Shown in pieces: positions 63,486 through 64,000 of a stretch of 64,000 bases of DNA (positions within the stretch are counted from its first letter, which is position 1; each line of letters opens with the position of its first letter). This DNA is from Betaproteobacteria bacterium (lineage in GTDB: Bacteria > Pseudomonadota > Gammaproteobacteria > Burkholderiales > Rhodocyclaceae): contig JADJBM010000015.1 of assembly GCA_016703785.1 (NCBI GenBank), positions 59,207-123,206 on the forward strand, written 5' to 3'. The translations under genes and the position numbers were made by a program. The notes below the pieces were generated by a model. That model worked only from the letters and a program-made list of their open reading frames with translations, had not been told where the DNA came from and made no database searches.

Positions 63486-64000
63486 ATGCAAAGATATCTC
63501 AACACTACGCAGCGGAATGTTGTTTGGTTTAAGAGGGCATTTGAATCAGAAGAAATAATTATTAAAGCACCATTCCAGCGGAACCCTGTTTGGTCTGATC
63601 GTCAGAAGAGCTCATTAATCGACACAATCTTACTTGAGTATCCAATTCCTGAACTGTATATGCAGGAACTTACGGATGATGCAGGAAATCAGAAGCACGT
63701 AGTGGTCGATGGTCAGCAGCGAATTCGTGCTGTGCTTTCGTACTTGGCAGGGGAGTTTGAACTAGACGATGAAAGCCCACACTGGGCAGGCCTGAGTTTC
63801 GATGATCTCGCACCAGCAGATCGTAAAAAGGTCTTCGAGTACAACTTCATTGTGCGCCTGCTACCGGAGATGCCCGATGAAGAGTTGCGCGCAATCTTTC
63901 AGCGCATCAACCGAAATACCGTAACGCTTAATCCTCAAGAACTCAGGCATGCCACATACTGGGGCCCTTTCATCAAGCTGATGGAAGATATTGCGAACTT
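63486..64000 (+). CDS. DUF262/GmrSD-N-like protein, 5' part (cut by window end)
   Basis: Reads MQRYLNTTQRNVVWFKRAFESEE and is open to the last base (171 codons). The segment IKAPFQRNPVWSDRQKSSLIDTILLEYPIPELYM, then VVVDGQQRIRAVLSYLAGEF (the D-G-Q-Q-R motif), and IFQRINRNTVTLNPQELRHATY are the hallmarks of DUF262, the ParB/Srx-like N-terminal domain of GmrS and related defence proteins. The C-terminal part that would show whether a DUF1524 nuclease is fused lies outside. It follows the nucleotidyltransferase by 4 bases. Confidence 0.8.
   Translation, partial: MQRYLNTTQRNVVWFKRAFESEEIIIKAPFQRNPVWSDRQKSSLIDTILLEYPIPELYMQELTDDAGNQKHVVVDGQQRIRAVLSYLAGEFELDDESPHWAGLSFDDLAPADRKKVFEYNFIVRLLPEMPDEELRAIFQRINRNTVTLNPQELRHATYWGPFIKLMEDIAN

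Overview
The window is high-GC DNA with dense genes, ATGA stop/start overlaps and Shine-Dalgarno starts, typical of a betaproteobacterium. A Rhodocyclales-type lineage fits best: it has a PEP-CTERM/exosortase-linked ATPase, an intracellular PHA depolymerase, benzoate-CoA-ligase-type and corrinoid methyl-transfer genes, and Liv and TRAP uptake of aromatic acids. This assignment rests on gene content only. No rRNA, tRNA or CRISPR array was seen.

Layout. 1-2.6 kb: end of an exopolysaccharide/PEP-CTERM locus (TPR protein, XrtA-type ATPase) and a SYLF lipid-binding protein. 2.7-17.5 kb: housekeeping and stress genes (SrkA-like kinase, GNAT, endonuclease V, phosphodiesterase, LonB-like protease, ribosome hibernation factor, MsbA-type ABC exporter, PhaZ, acyl-CoA synthetase, two small enzymes, MFS carrier). 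17.6-29.4 kb: a diguanylate cyclase remnant, then an apparent single operon of about 11 kb. It joins an oxygen-dependent Rieske O-demethylase (VanA/VanB type with a GntR regulator) to a complete corrinoid methyl-transfer system: MTHFR, corrinoid protein, UroD-type methyltransferase, MetH-activation-like protein, ASKHA reductive activator, and methyl-THF methyltransferase. 29.5-41.6 kb: protocatechuate 4,5-cleavage genes (ligJ, ligK, ligI, ligA, ligB, ligC) with two LysR regulators, a CoA ligase and several unassigned enzymes. 41.6-46.6 kb: a TRAP transporter with two tandem binding proteins and an aldo/keto reductase. 46.7-53.5 kb: TetR regulator, fused hydratase/dehydrogenase, amidohydrolase, feruloyl-CoA synthetase and 4-hydroxybenzoate 3-hydroxylase. 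53.6-61.3 kb: a Liv ABC transporter plus aldehyde dehydrogenase, divergent from an AraC regulator. 61.4-64 kb: a HicBA pair between direct repeats, then a visibly AT-richer island with a nucleotidyltransferase-like gene and a DUF262 gene cut by the window end.

The genes read as a lignin-monomer funnel. Ferulate and coumarate are taken up and CoA-activated, the side chain is shortened, aldehydes are oxidised, and vanillate-type acids are O-demethylated by oxygenase or corrinoid chemistry. Protocatechuate is then opened by LigAB and taken through LigC, LigI, LigJ and LigK to pyruvate and oxaloacetate.

Two sequence-level signals cut across the annotation. First, a dispersed motif, CGCCGT-N8-GGCTGACTTT with fixed spacing, occurs eight times, both between and inside genes. 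Second, GC-rich palindromic repeat units occur at many gene ends, one of them in frame inside livF. At least ten genes carry apparent frameshifts, several in mononucleotide runs, so indel errors in the sequence are likely and broken genes should be read with that in mind.
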